Positions 43,888 through 52,091 of a DNA stretch of 64,000 nucleotides are shown here, piece after piece. The stretch comes from Rhizomicrobium sp. (GTDB lineage: Bacteria > Pseudomonadota > Alphaproteobacteria > Micropepsales > Micropepsaceae). A model generated the notes under the pieces. It worked only from the letters and a program-made list of their open reading frames with translations, was not told where the DNA came from and did not search any database. The stretch's first letter is position 1; each line of letters opens with the position of its first letter. The position numbers and the translations under genes are program-made. The stretch is taken from contig JBBCHM010000001.1 of NCBI GenBank assembly GCA_037200045.1, forward strand, positions 1,674,001-1,738,000, given 5' to 3'.

Positions 43888-43998
43888 ATGCTGGGATTGC
43901 TGGTCTCCACTCGCCCGCCTGACGAGCCGCATCCGAGCGCGCCGATTTTGCCCGACTTCCTGCGCCGCGCCCTGCGCGCCCTGCTCAAGAGACGATAG
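43888..43998 (+). CDS. Possible 36-residue small protein
   Basis: MLGLLVSTRPPDEPHPSAPI followed by a basic amphipathic tail (DFLRRALRALLKRR). GAGGAG lies 7 bases before ATG 43888, and a CtrA-type box sits upstream. There are no recognisable relatives. It could be a real small peptide or a leader; the RBS is the main support. Confidence 0.4.
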   Translation: MLGLLVSTRPPDEPHPSAPILPDFLRRALRALLKRR

Positions 43999-44022
43999 AC
44001 TTCGCAGCGAAGCCGGCCGGGC

Positions 44023-45240
44023 TCAGACGCCGGTCGTGCGCAGCGTGAACCCGGCGCCGGTCAGCGCGGCGCGGATCTCGTCGGCATGGCCGCTGTCGCG
44101 CGCCTCCACCACCATGCCGAGATAGGCCGACTTGACCGGCATGTCGGTCATCATGCGGTTGTGGCTGACTTCCAGGATATTGCCGCCGGCGTCGCCGACC
44201 AGCGTGGCGACGCGCGCCAGAAGGCCGGGGCGGTCCTCGATCTCGACTTCGAGGCTGAGCAGGCGGCCCTCGCGCGATAGCTCGCGCAGGATGACGTTGG
44301 AGAGCAGCCGCATGTCGATATTGCCGCCCGACAGCACGACGCCGACGCGCCTGCCGTGGAACAGCTGCTTGTTGTCGAGCACCGCGGCATAGGCCGCCGC
44401 GGCGGCGCCTTCGACCACGGTCTTCTCGATCTCCAGCAGCGCGGCCAGCGCCTGCTCGATCTGAGCCTCGTCGACCAGGAGGATGTCGTGGACATGGGCG
44501 CGCACGATCTCGCGGGTGATCTTGCCGGGGTCCTTGACCGCGATGCCTTCGGCGATGGTCTGGCCGGCGCTCGGCAAATTGGCGCTCTTGACGTTGTCGT
44601 ACATCGACGGATAGGCGCGGGTCTGCACGCCGTAGATCTGGATCGCCGGATTGATCGCCTTGGCGGCGATCGCGATGCCGGAGATCAGTCCGCCGCCGCC
44701 GATCGGCACCACGAGCGTGTCGAGCGGCTCTTCCGCGTCGGCCAGCATTTCGAGCGCCACGGTGCCCTGGCCGGCGATGATCATCGGATCGTCGTAAGGA
44801 TGGACGAAGGCCAGGCCCTGCTCCCGCGCGATGGCGAGCGCATGGGTGTAGGATTCGCTCAGCGTGGCGCCTTCCAAAATGACATGGGCGCCGAAATCCT
44901 TGGTGTGCCGCACCTTGGTGAAGGGCGTGCCCACCGGCATCACGATGGTGACCGGAACGCCCAGCCTGCCGCCGTGATAGGCCACGCCCTGGGCGTGATT
45001 GCCGGCCGACATCGCAATGACGCCGCGCTTGCGCTCGTCCTCGGAAAGCGAGAGCAGCTTGTTCAGCGCGCCGCGCTCCTTGAAGGAGGCGGTGTATTGC
45101 AGGTTCTCGAATTTCAGGTGCAGGCCGGCGCCGGTGATGCGCGAGAGCGTCTCGGAATGGCGGGTCGGCGTGCGTTCGACCGCGCCCTGGATGGCGCGTG
45201 CCGCGGCGCGGACATCGTCGATGGTGATCGGGGCGTCCAA
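44023..45240 (-). CDS. ilvA: Threonine ammonia-lyase with ACT domain
   Basis: A 405-residue PLP enzyme that deaminates threonine to 2-oxobutanoate. Lys54 in ASFKERGA binds PLP, SAGNHAQGVAYHG binds the substrate, and VPIGGGGLISGI holds the cofactor phosphate. A C-terminal ACT domain (about 325-405, RLLSLEVEIEDRPGLLARV) is the type found in the TdcB-like/ACT biosynthetic or catabolic forms. Whether it feeds isoleucine synthesis or degradation cannot be read from context; the gene stands alone. Confidence 0.9.
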   Translation of the reverse strand: MDAPITIDDVRAAARAIQGAVERTPTRHSETLSRITGAGLHLKFENLQYTASFKERGALNKLLSLSEDERKRGVIAMSAGNHAQGVAYHGGRLGVPVTIVMPVGTPFTKVRHTKDFGAHVILEGATLSESYTHALAIAREQGLAFVHPYDDPMIIAGQGTVALEMLADAEEPLDTLVVPIGGGGLISGIAIAAKAINPAIQIYGVQTRAYPSMYDNVKSANLPSAGQTIAEGIAVKDPGKITREIVRAHVHDILLVDEAQIEQALAALLEIEKTVVEGAAAAAYAAVLDNKQLFHGRRVGVVLSGGNIDMRLLSNVILRELSREGRLLSLEVEIEDRPGLLARVATLVGDAGGNILEVSHNRMMTDMPVKSAYLGMVVEARDSGHADEIRAALTGAGFTLRTTGV

Positions 45241-45261
45241 CGCGTCACCTCATTCCAAGTC

Positions 45262-45336
45262 TGGTAGCAGCGGAGGGATTTGAACCCCCGACCAAGGGAT
45301 TATGATTCCCCTGCTCTACCACTGAGCTACGCTGCC
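45262..45336 (-). tRNA. tRNA-Met (CAT)
   Basis: A 75-base cloverleaf with encoded CCA (TGG on the plus strand at 45262-45264). Acceptor GGCAGCG/CGCTGCT, anticodon loop with CAT, T-arm GGGGGTTCAAATCCC. The sequence resembles elongator tRNA-Met. A tRNA-Ile with modified CAT is the alternative but less likely by overall similarity. Confidence 0.92.
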
Positions 45337-45438
45337 AAACCTTTCGCGGCGCGGCATGTAATGGGCGGGGGGAAAGCCTGTCAAGGCAAGCCCGCCGGCG
45401 GGACCAAGCGGGCGGCCCGTGGCATAATCTGCCCCGCC

Positions 45439-45795
45439 ATGCCGAACCCGCGCATCAAAACGCCGCCGAAATACGCCTTCCTCAGGAAGGTGGCGCTGGC
45501 GTTGCCCGGCACGCAGGAAATCCACGACCGCCATGGCATCTGGTTCAATATCGGGAGCAAGACCTTCGCGCTGTTCGGCGGCACGACGCAGCGCTGGATC
45601 CTGCGCCTGCCCAAGGATCAGGTGACGATGCTGGCGGAGGCGGCGCCCGACACTTTCGCGCCGATGCGGGCCGGCGCGCTACTGTGGGCCTATGTCGACG
45701 TGACGAAGCTGAGCGCGAAGGAATTGCGCGGCTATATCGAAGCCGCCTGGCGGTATACCGCGCCCAAGAAATTGCAGGCGCGCCATCTGCCATGA
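45439..45795 (+). CDS. MmcQ/YjbR family protein
   Basis: A 118-residue protein of the MmcQ/YjbR fold. FLRKVALALPGTQEIHDRHGIWF, the central GSKTFALFGGTTQRWILRLP and the final ELRGYIEAAWRYTAPKKLQ are the conserved parts. The family has a cyanophycinase-unrelated double-stranded-DNA-like fold with no agreed function. Coupled by ATGA to the next gene. Confidence 0.82.
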   Translation: MPNPRIKTPPKYAFLRKVALALPGTQEIHDRHGIWFNIGSKTFALFGGTTQRWILRLPKDQVTMLAEAAPDTFAPMRAGALLWAYVDVTKLSAKELRGYIEAAWRYTAPKKLQARHLP

Positions 45796-46166
45796 GAGCG
45801 GGCGATGCGGATTGGGGGCCGGCGGCGATGAAGACCAAGATGAAGATGGCGCGGGTGATCCTGTTCACCAACCAGATGGAGGCGATGACCGCGTTCTATC
45901 GCGACGTGCTCGGCCTTGCCCAGGTGACGGACGAGAAGGGCTGGCGCGAATTCGACGCCGGCGGCGTGCGCGTCGCGCTGCATTCTGGGCCGCCCTCGCC
46001 AGGCAGGAAGGGTCCCAAGATCGTGTTCCTGGCCAGGGACGTGGCGGCGCTGCGCGAGACGCTGATCCGGCGCGGCGCGAAATTCGGCAAGCCGAGCGCG
46101 GGCACGTTCCAGCTCTGCAACGGCAAGGACCCGGACGGCAATCCGATCCAGCTCTCGAACCGCTAG
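45792..46166 (+). CDS. VOC-family protein
   Basis: A 124-residue VOC fold. MARVILFTNQMEAMTAFYRDVLGL starts it and CNGKDPDGNPIQLSNR ends it. ATG 45792 overlaps the upstream stop (ATGA); a later ATG at 45828 would begin nearer to the fold and is possible. It differs clearly from the VOC gene at 23185. Confidence 0.8.
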   Translation: MRAGDADWGPAAMKTKMKMARVILFTNQMEAMTAFYRDVLGLAQVTDEKGWREFDAGGVRVALHSGPPSPGRKGPKIVFLARDVAALRETLIRRGAKFGKPSAGTFQLCNGKDPDGNPIQLSNR

Positions 46167-46723
46167 GGGCGCGCGCTCCACGGTTCGACCGTGCCGACGA
46201 TGAAGAGCGGCGCGCCGGATTGCAGCGCGGCGAACACGCCGCTCGATATTTCGTCATTGGTCAGCCAGCGCGAGCGGCCCTGCTCCACGACGAAGCCGAG
46301 CACCACCGACTGGTAGTCGATGGGAAGGCCGTCGGCCGCGGCGGCCATCTCGGTCAGGCGCTCGGGATGGGCCGGATCGCCATGCGCGCTGCCCAGCACC
46401 TGGACGAAGCGCCCCTCGGCGGCGACGCATTCGGCCAAGGCGCGGCGGGCGGACGGCGCGCGGCCGTGGATCCAGGCGATCAGCAGATCGGGCGGTTCGA
46501 GCAGCGCCAAGGTCTCGGCCAGGGCCATGCCGTCATTGTAGTCGCACGCGACCGGCTCGATGTCGGGCGCGACGGCGCGGATGCGCCGGTCGTTGCGCGC
46601 CAGGACGGAAACCCGCCGCGCGTGCGCGCGCAGCGACCGGCAAAGACCCGCGAGCATGCCGGAGCCCCCGACCACCAGCGCATGGCCGACCGGATCCACG
46701 CCGCCGCCTTCCCTGCGAGACAT
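46163..46723 (-). CDS. Short Rossmann-fold (SDR-like) protein
   Basis: A 186-residue protein. ALVVGGSGMLAGLCRSLRAHARRV is a dinucleotide-binding beta-alpha-beta unit followed by VLARNDRRIRAV. Later segments PDLLIAWIHG and GRFVQVLGSAHGDP resemble the catalytic half of atypical SDRs. The usual YxxxK pair is not obvious, so activity is uncertain. Confidence 0.7.
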   Translation of the reverse strand: MSRREGGGVDPVGHALVVGGSGMLAGLCRSLRAHARRVSVLARNDRRIRAVAPDIEPVACDYNDGMALAETLALLEPPDLLIAWIHGRAPSARRALAECVAAEGRFVQVLGSAHGDPAHPERLTEMAAAADGLPIDYQSVVLGFVVEQGRSRWLTNDEISSGVFAALQSGAPLFIVGTVEPWSARP

Positions 46724-46796
46724 CGAACGACAATATAGAGCGGCACGGGCGCCGGACAAACATCCGGCCCGGGCCTTCGGTGCGTCGGGGAAAGGG

Positions 46797-46871
46797 TGGT
46801 AGGCCCGGTGGGGATCGAACCCACGACCGGCAGATTAAAAGTCTGTTGCTCTACCGCTGAGCTACGGGCCT
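46797..46871 (-). tRNA. tRNA-Lys (TTT)
   Basis: A 75-base cloverleaf with encoded CCA at 46797-46799. Acceptor AGGCCCG/CGGGCCT, anticodon stem-loop CAGACTTTTAATCTG with TTT, T-arm GTGGGTTCGATCCCCAC. Confidence 0.94.
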
Positions 46872-46938
46872 GTGTCGCCCCGGCGAGGCGGCCCGCTTAT
46901 AGCGGTTGGCCGGGCCAAAGCAAGGGAGGGCAAGGGCA

Positions 46939-47012
46939 TGGCTGGGGGACATGGATTCGAACCATGATAAGCAGAGTCAAAGTCTGCTGTCCTACCATTA
47001 GACGATCCCCCA
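46939..47012 (-). tRNA. tRNA-Gln (TTG)
   Basis: A 74-base cloverleaf with encoded CCA at 46939-46941. Acceptor TGGGGGA/TCCCCCA, anticodon stem-loop GCAGACTTTGACTCTGC with TTG, T-arm CATGGTTCGAATCCATG. Confidence 0.94.
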
Positions 47013-47143
47013 ACGGAACCGGCGGCGCTTTGGCGGCCTTTTCGCTGGTCGAGGCGCCTTCTTAACGTCAGTGCGGCAGCGGCGACAAGGGCCGCGCAAC
47101 GTCCATTGCAAGCCGGCGGCTTGCTTAGTATAGGCACCGCCAC

Positions 47144-47218
47144 GCGCCCTTCGTCTATCGGTTAGGACTCGAGACTTTCAATCTTGCAAGAGGGGTTCGA
47201 CTCCCCTAGGGCGCGCCA
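47144..47218 (+). tRNA. tRNA-Glu (TTC)
   Basis: A 75-base cloverleaf with encoded CCA ending at 47218. Acceptor GCGCCCT/AGGGCGC, anticodon stem CGAGA/TCTTG (one G-T) around loop CTTTCAA, T-arm AGGGGTTCGACTCCCCT. Followed immediately by TTTTT and the hairpin array. Confidence 0.94.
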
Positions 47219-47450
47219 TTTTTGATGGCGGCGGCGTGCGGTGCCGCCCGCCAACCCACCGCACGCCGCCGTGCAGTTCTCATCTTTGTCCTGTATGGCG
47301 CGCCATCTTTGTTGGCGGGCGGGCAAAGCAGCCGCCACGCCAACCCTGCTTTGCCCGCCCGCGCTGTTCTCAGTTTTGTCCCGTAGGGCGCCCCAACTTT
47401 TCTGGCGGGCGGGCACTTTGCCGCCCACCAACCCAAAGTGCCCGCCCGCC
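47206..47450 (+). repeat. Three-unit hairpin array starting at the tRNA-Glu 3' end
   Basis: Each unit of about 87-90 bases has a segment like the tRNA 3' end (AGGGCGCGCCA; ATGGCGCGCCA; AGGGCGCCCCA) plus a T-run, then a perfect hairpin. The stems are 47230-47243/47257-47270 (14 bp), 47315-47331/47346-47362 (17 bp) and 47404-47420/47434-47450 (17 bp). The loops are nearly identical (CCGCCCGCCAACC, CCGCCACGCCAACC, CCGCCCACCAACC), while the inner stem parts differ yet pair fully. The linkers share GTTCTCA and TTTGTCC. No coding role. Confidence 0.8.
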
Positions 47451-47470
47451 GAGTTCGGGAGCGCGGATGT

Positions 47471-48097
47471 CTAAGCGGCTGCCTCGTCGAGCAGCTTGCT
47501 CACTTCGACATAATATTGGGTGGCGGGCCGATGGACCCAGAAGGTGTAGGCCAAGGCCCCGACGGCCAGGATGGCGTAGCCGAGGACGGCCTGGTTCGAA
47601 TCGCCGCCGAACCAGCCGCTGAAAAAGACGACACTGCCGAAGAAGTAGATCCCCAGCGATATGAGAATCCGGGAGATCGGCGCGCGCGCCTGGCCCTGCA
47701 TGCTCGACGAGACGATCAGCCCGCCGACGATCGCGCCGAGGCCGCCAAAGAGCGCGGTGAACTGGCCCAGGAATGGAATAAGGAGAAGCACCAGCGCCAC
47801 GATCCGCAGGGCGATCGATCCGAAACTCGAGCCCTTGCCGGCCTGGTTGTGCCAGATCGACAGGTCGAAGCGCTGACCGGTCTGGCGATCGACGAGAAAG
47901 ATCGCCTGGTCGGTGCCCCGATGCGCGACGATGCCGACCTGGGTGCCCGGCTGAAGCGCCGTGGCGGGGCCCTTTATCTTGAAGCCGAGGGCGCTCCCGT
48001 CTTCCTTGCGGACGCGCATGAAATCGTCATAGCTGGCCGTGACGATCCCTTTCACGACCTCGTAGTCCCGCCGGACCTTGTCGGCGAGATCGCTCAT
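47471..48097 (-). CDS. Membrane protein with soluble N-terminal domain, unknown
   Basis: A 208-residue protein. A soluble first half (VVKGIVTASYDDFMRVRKED and IFLVDRQTGQRFDLSIWHNQ) is followed by about four membrane helices. ATG 48097 overlaps the stop of the cold-shock/DUF4190 fusion (ATGA), so the two are made together. No family recognised. Confidence 0.72.
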   Translation of the reverse strand: MSDLADKVRRDYEVVKGIVTASYDDFMRVRKEDGSALGFKIKGPATALQPGTQVGIVAHRGTDQAIFLVDRQTGQRFDLSIWHNQAGKGSSFGSIALRIVALVLLLIPFLGQFTALFGGLGAIVGGLIVSSSMQGQARAPISRILISLGIYFFGSVVFFSGWFGGDSNQAVLGYAILAVGALAYTFWVHRPATQYYVEVSKLLDEAAA

Positions 48098-48594
48098 GGA
48101 CTGCCGGTGCTCGCGAAGAGCATGGCGCCGAGGAACACGACGAAGATCAGCTCGACGACGACGACGAGGGAAGCGATCGCGATGCCGATCGCGCCCAGCA
48201 GCAGGCCCGTCGAGTTGCCGGCCACCTTGGCTTGCCGGCGCGCGATGATGCCAAGGACGAACCCGGCGATCAGGAACAGCACGCCGAAGCCCGGCAGCAG
48301 GCCCAGGACGGCCGCGCCCACCGACAGGCCGCCGAGCAGGCTGCCGTCGCTCGTGGACGGACTGGCCACGGGACCGCGCGGCGCCTGGGACGGCGCGGAT
48401 ACCGGCGCCTGCCGGATCGCGAAGATGTCCTTGGCCGATCCGCTGTCGGTCACGAAATCGACCGTGAGCCCCGCCACCGGTCGAGACACCTTGTCCGACC
48501 AATATTGTTCGGTGAACGCGCAGCGATTGCCGTCGTCGCCGAGAATGATCCCCTCACCCCGGCTGGGATCGAAACTCAGTACACTGCCCCGCAT
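48094..48594 (-). CDS. Cold-shock-like domain fused to DUF4190-type membrane domain
   Basis: A 166-residue protein. The N-terminus MRGSVLSFDPSRGEGIILGD followed by NRCAFTEQYW has the spacing of a cold-shock/S1-like OB fold (compare GxVKWFNxxKGFGFI). A linker rich in Pro/Ser leads to two membrane helices with GVLFLIAGFVLGIIARRQAK, a DUF4190-like pattern. The combination would put a nucleic acid-binding domain at the membrane. ATG 48594 follows GAGGGGCGGG. Confidence 0.72.
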   Translation of the reverse strand: MRGSVLSFDPSRGEGIILGDDGNRCAFTEQYWSDKVSRPVAGLTVDFVTDSGSAKDIFAIRQAPVSAPSQAPRGPVASPSTSDGSLLGGLSVGAAVLGLLPGFGVLFLIAGFVLGIIARRQAKVAGNSTGLLLGAIGIAIASLVVVVELIFVVFLGAMLFASTGSP

Positions 48595-48785
48595 CCCGCC
48601 CCTCGCCACATTGCCCAGATTAAAGTTACGTCATCTGCGCAAGCGCGATCAACGGAATATTTACCGAGAATGGCGGCGAAATCTTTGGTGCGTGGACGAT
48701 CGGCGACCGACGTCTTGGTGTATCTCATCCTAGCTGCAACCGCTTCACGGCTTCGCCCAATGCCCGGTGGGACGCCGCCGCCCGG

Positions 48786-49733
48786 CTAGGACGTGGGCAT
48801 ATAGTTCAGCAGCGAGACCTGGTTCAGCTGCGCGGTCACCTGCAGCGCGGCCTGGAGCGCGACCTGGTTCTGGTTGAGCTGGCTGATCGCGGTCGGCATG
48901 TCGACTTCCTCGATGTTCGAGACGAAGCCCTTGTAGAGCGTCGACAGCGCGGTCTGGTGATCCGACGCGTCCTGGAGCTGGTTGTAGACGAAACCGTTGG
49001 CGGCGGCGGCGGCGTTCACGCCGGTAGCGGCGTCCGCCGAGGTCTGGATCTCGCCGGTGAGAAAAGTGTTCTGCGCCGCGCTGAGATTGGTGCTGGCCGC
49101 GAGATTGCCGTTCGGGCCGGCGTCGAACCCCGCGATGTCCTTCAGCGTCTGCATCAGGCCGGTGCCGATATCGGAGGCGAGGACGCCGATCTGGACGCTC
49201 TGGCCGTCGCCGACCAGCACCGATTTCTTCATCGTGCCGTTGGAGAAGGCGCCCGAGACCGACGGCAGCGACGCGAGCTGCGACAGCGAGGTGACGTTGA
49301 GCGGCGGCGTGTTGTCCTTGTCGCCGCCATAGAGGTAATTGCCGTTGGCGTCCTTGGTGTTCAGGATCTGGCTCGCCTGGTCGAAGATGCCCTGCGCGGT
49401 CGCCATCAGCGTCGAGCCGTCGCCGTTGGCGACCGAGCTGGTGATCGCCTGGCGCAGCTGGTTGGCGAGGTCGGACAGCGAGCTGAGCTGCGAATCCTGC
49501 AGATCGGCCTGGTTCACCGCCTGGGTCGTGTTCGCCTGATAGGCGTCGGCCTTGTTGGCGGCGGTGCGCGCGGCTTCGAGCACCGCGACCTTGTCGCCGA
49601 GGCCGGAATAGTCGCTCGAGACCTTGCCGCTGGCGACCTGGGCCTGGGTCTGGTCGAGCTGCTGGGCGGCGTTCTGGATCAGCCCCAGCATGATCTGCGA
49701 CTGGCCGGCGGTGGAAACGCGGTCGATGCTCAT
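48786..49733 (-). CDS. flgL: Flagellar hook-associated protein 3
   Basis: A 315-residue junction protein between hook and filament. The N-terminal MSIDRVSTAGQSQIMLGLIQNAAQQLDQ and C-terminal ALQAALQVTAQLNQVSLLNYM are the paired helices shared with flagellin. Located downstream of flgK with a short gap, in the usual K-L order. Confidence 0.92.
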   Translation of the reverse strand: MSIDRVSTAGQSQIMLGLIQNAAQQLDQTQAQVASGKVSSDYSGLGDKVAVLEAARTAANKADAYQANTTQAVNQADLQDSQLSSLSDLANQLRQAITSSVANGDGSTLMATAQGIFDQASQILNTKDANGNYLYGGDKDNTPPLNVTSLSQLASLPSVSGAFSNGTMKKSVLVGDGQSVQIGVLASDIGTGLMQTLKDIAGFDAGPNGNLAASTNLSAAQNTFLTGEIQTSADAATGVNAAAAANGFVYNQLQDASDHQTALSTLYKGFVSNIEEVDMPTAISQLNQNQVALQAALQVTAQLNQVSLLNYMPTS

Positions 49734-49743
49734 GGCTCGCCTC

Positions 49744-51882
49744 TTACTGGATCTGCAGCAGCGTGTCGTAGAGCTGCTGGACGACCGACAGCATGCGCGC
49801 GCCCGCGCTATAGGCCTGCTGATAGGACATCATGTTGGTGAGTTCCTCGTCGAGATTGACGCCCGAATTGGAGGCTTGGCGCGTCTGCGCTTCCTGCAGC
49901 CGGTCGTCCTGCGCCGTCTGGTTGGCGGTGGTGGCGGCGCCGCGCGTCGCGACGTCCTGGTAGAAGCCGGCGGCGTAGTCGCTGAGCGCGCCGGTCTGCG
50001 CCGCCATGTCGCCGGCGCTGGCGAAGCTCTGCGTCGCCGAGCCGACATTCTGCAGCGCGACGGCGCCGGAATTATCGCCATGGCCGACGATCGCGTCGCC
50101 CGCCACGGTGGTGGACGTGATCTGCGAGGTCGCGAAGGCCAGGCGCTGCGGCGACGCCGCGATCTGACTGTTGACCGCGAAGCCGGAGGCCTCGAGCGCG
50201 GTCTGGTTGGTGCCGAGCCCGAAGATCTGGCTGAAGCTCATGCCGGTATTGCCGCGCGCCGTGGTGTCGTTGGTGACGTTCAGCGCATAGCCGGCGAGGT
50301 TGGTCGACTGGGTCTCGCCGATCGAGCCGTCGGGATTGAGCGTGAAAGTGGCGGCGCCGCCCATCGCGGTGTTGAGCGCGGTCACCACATTGCCGATCGT
50401 CATGCCGGCGGTCAGCGTCACCGTCGCGGTCTTGGCGACGTCGCCATTGGGGCCCTTGAGCTGGAGGCTGATCTGGCTTCCGGTGGCGAAGCCGCCGGCG
50501 TCGCTGGCCGAGAGCCCGGTCGACAGGATCGAGGGCGCGGCGGAGCGGAAGAGGTCGTTGAGGCCGAAGAACTGCGAGAAGCCCGAGCCGCCGCGGCTCG
50601 CCGGCGTGGTCGCGTCGTCCTGGGTGACGATGCCGTTGCCGCCGGTGGCCGAGACGCTGAGCACGCCATTGGCGAAGCTGGCGCTGCCATTGGAGCCGAG
50701 CGCCGTATTGAGCGCGGTGGCGAAGCCGCCCACCGTGTTGGTGAAGGCGGTCGCGGGCGCGCCGTTGACCGATATCGTGTGGGCGTCGAAATCGACGTCG
50801 ATCCGGCTGACCATATTGCCGTTGGCGTCGGCCACGGCGACCGTCGTCTTGCCGGTGAAATTCAGCGCGTCGGCCGCGACCAGGCCGGTGTTGCGCCCGG
50901 TCAGCGAGGCGGGCGGCGGAAACGCCGTGTTGGCGTTGTGCTGGGTGTTGTAGGCGAGCGCGGTGGTGCGCGCGAGATTGCCGACCTCCTGGCCGAGATC
51001 GGACAGCGCGCCGTCGCGCATGTCGAGCAGGCCCTTCAGCTTGCCCGAGTCCAGATGCGGCTCGAAATTCTGCGGCGGCGAGATCGGCTGGCCCGACGCC
51101 GGGTTGATGTCCTGGGTGGTGATCGAGCCATAGGTGCCGTTGTTGGCGCCCGGCGAATAGGACAACTGGGCGTAGCTGTCGCCGACCAGGCTGATGCCGT
51201 CATTGGTCATCACCGTCACGCGGCCGTCGTCCTGCGGGACAGTGCGGATGCCGACGAGCTGGGAGAGGCTCTGCAGCGCGGTGTCGCGCTGGTCGAGCAA
51301 GGCGGAGGCGGTGTCGCCGCCGGCCTGCGCCGACTTGATCTGCATGTTGAGATCGTAGACCTGCTTGATCAGGCCGTTGACGCCGGTGACCGTGGTCGAG
51401 ACCTGCTGGTCGACCTGGCTGCGCAATCCGGAGATCTGCGAGGACAGGTTGGAGAGCGTGGACGCCAGGTTCTGCAGGCTGTTCAGCGTGCCGACCTGGT
51501 TGGCGCTGGACGCCGGCGCGAGCGCCGCCTGGCCGAGCGCGGCCGATACATCGCCGAGCTGGGCGGTGAGGCTGGTCGAATCGCCGGGCGCGCCGAGAAT
51601 GCCGTTGAGCTGATCGAACACCGAGGCCTGGGTGTCGTAGCGCGCGGAGGAGGCGCCGGCCGCGAGCTGCTCGGCGCTCAGGAACTGGTCGGTGACGCGC
51701 TGGATGTCGGCGATCGAGACGCCGCCGAGCGTGCCGCCATTGCTGAGCGTCGTCTGGTTGACGATGCGCCGCGCATAGCCCTGGGTGTTGAGGTTGGCGA
51801 CATTGTTCGAGACCACCCGCAGCGCCGTGCTGTTGGCCTGTAGGGCGCTGAGCGCCGATGCTGCTATTCCACTCAGGCTCAC
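49744..51882 (-). CDS. flgK: Flagellar hook-associated protein 1
   Basis: A 712-residue junction protein. N-terminal SGIAASALSALQANSTALRVVSNNVANLNT is the rod/hook-type coil with NVANLNTQGY. The C-terminal part has SNSGVNLDEELTNMMSYQQAYSAGARMLSVV. GTG 51882 is the start matching the family; the frame extends much further upstream only as open sequence. A sigma54-type promoter lies 40-55 bases upstream. FlgL follows after 10 bases. Confidence 0.92.
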   Translation of the reverse strand: MSLSGIAASALSALQANSTALRVVSNNVANLNTQGYARRIVNQTTLSNGGTLGGVSIADIQRVTDQFLSAEQLAAGASSARYDTQASVFDQLNGILGAPGDSTSLTAQLGDVSAALGQAALAPASSANQVGTLNSLQNLASTLSNLSSQISGLRSQVDQQVSTTVTGVNGLIKQVYDLNMQIKSAQAGGDTASALLDQRDTALQSLSQLVGIRTVPQDDGRVTVMTNDGISLVGDSYAQLSYSPGANNGTYGSITTQDINPASGQPISPPQNFEPHLDSGKLKGLLDMRDGALSDLGQEVGNLARTTALAYNTQHNANTAFPPPASLTGRNTGLVAADALNFTGKTTVAVADANGNMVSRIDVDFDAHTISVNGAPATAFTNTVGGFATALNTALGSNGSASFANGVLSVSATGGNGIVTQDDATTPASRGGSGFSQFFGLNDLFRSAAPSILSTGLSASDAGGFATGSQISLQLKGPNGDVAKTATVTLTAGMTIGNVVTALNTAMGGAATFTLNPDGSIGETQSTNLAGYALNVTNDTTARGNTGMSFSQIFGLGTNQTALEASGFAVNSQIAASPQRLAFATSQITSTTVAGDAIVGHGDNSGAVALQNVGSATQSFASAGDMAAQTGALSDYAAGFYQDVATRGAATTANQTAQDDRLQEAQTRQASNSGVNLDEELTNMMSYQQAYSAGARMLSVVQQLYDTLLQIQ

Positions 51883-51922
51883 GCGTTCTGTCCGCGAAAT
51901 GCTTTGCCGCCGAAGACGGATC

Positions 51923-51937
51923 GCAAGGCCCATGCCA
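51923..51937 (-). promoter_or_regulatory. Sigma54-type promoter of flgKL
   Basis: On the minus strand TGGCATGGGCCTTGC: the -24 element TGGCATG (consensus TGGCACG) and the -12 element TTGC have GG and GC exactly 10 bases apart. The transcript start would be near 51911, leaving about 30 bases before the flgK GTG. FlbD-dependent hook and filament genes in Caulobacter use this promoter class. Confidence 0.7.
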
Positions 51938-51943
51938 TGGATT

Positions 51944-51959
51944 TGGCGCGCTTTTCGCG
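51944..51959 (+). promoter_or_regulatory. Sigma54-type promoter of fliK-flgD-flgE (candidate)
   Basis: Plus strand TGGCGCGCTTTTCGCG keeps GG and GC 10 bases apart with TGGCGCG at -24 and TCGC at -12. It lies back to back with the flgK promoter, about 120 bases from the fliK start. Weaker than its neighbour. Confidence 0.5.
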
Positions 51960-52091
51960 GGCGTCGCGCGGCGCTCGCGGCAGGAATCGTCCCTTGGGCA
52001 GGCAGAGTTTGCCGGTCGCGGCAGTTCATGCCGTCTCGCGCCGCGTCGCGAACGGCGCCTTTCCGCATAAGAAGCGCAAAGGCGCGCGAAA

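Noticed and set aside
47219..47470. Possible CRISPR array or coding frames in the repeats after tRNA-Glu
   Set aside because: The repeats are hairpins with variable stems rather than identical repeats with unique spacers, there are no cas genes, and the frames translate the repeat itself.
49624..51843. A 739-codon open frame antisense to flgK, and similar very long antisense frames over fliF-fliG (56250-59045) and flhA (61366-63309)
   Set aside because: They are products of high GC at third positions: Arg/Gly/Ala/Asp-rich translations without domains, lying opposite well-defined flagellar genes.
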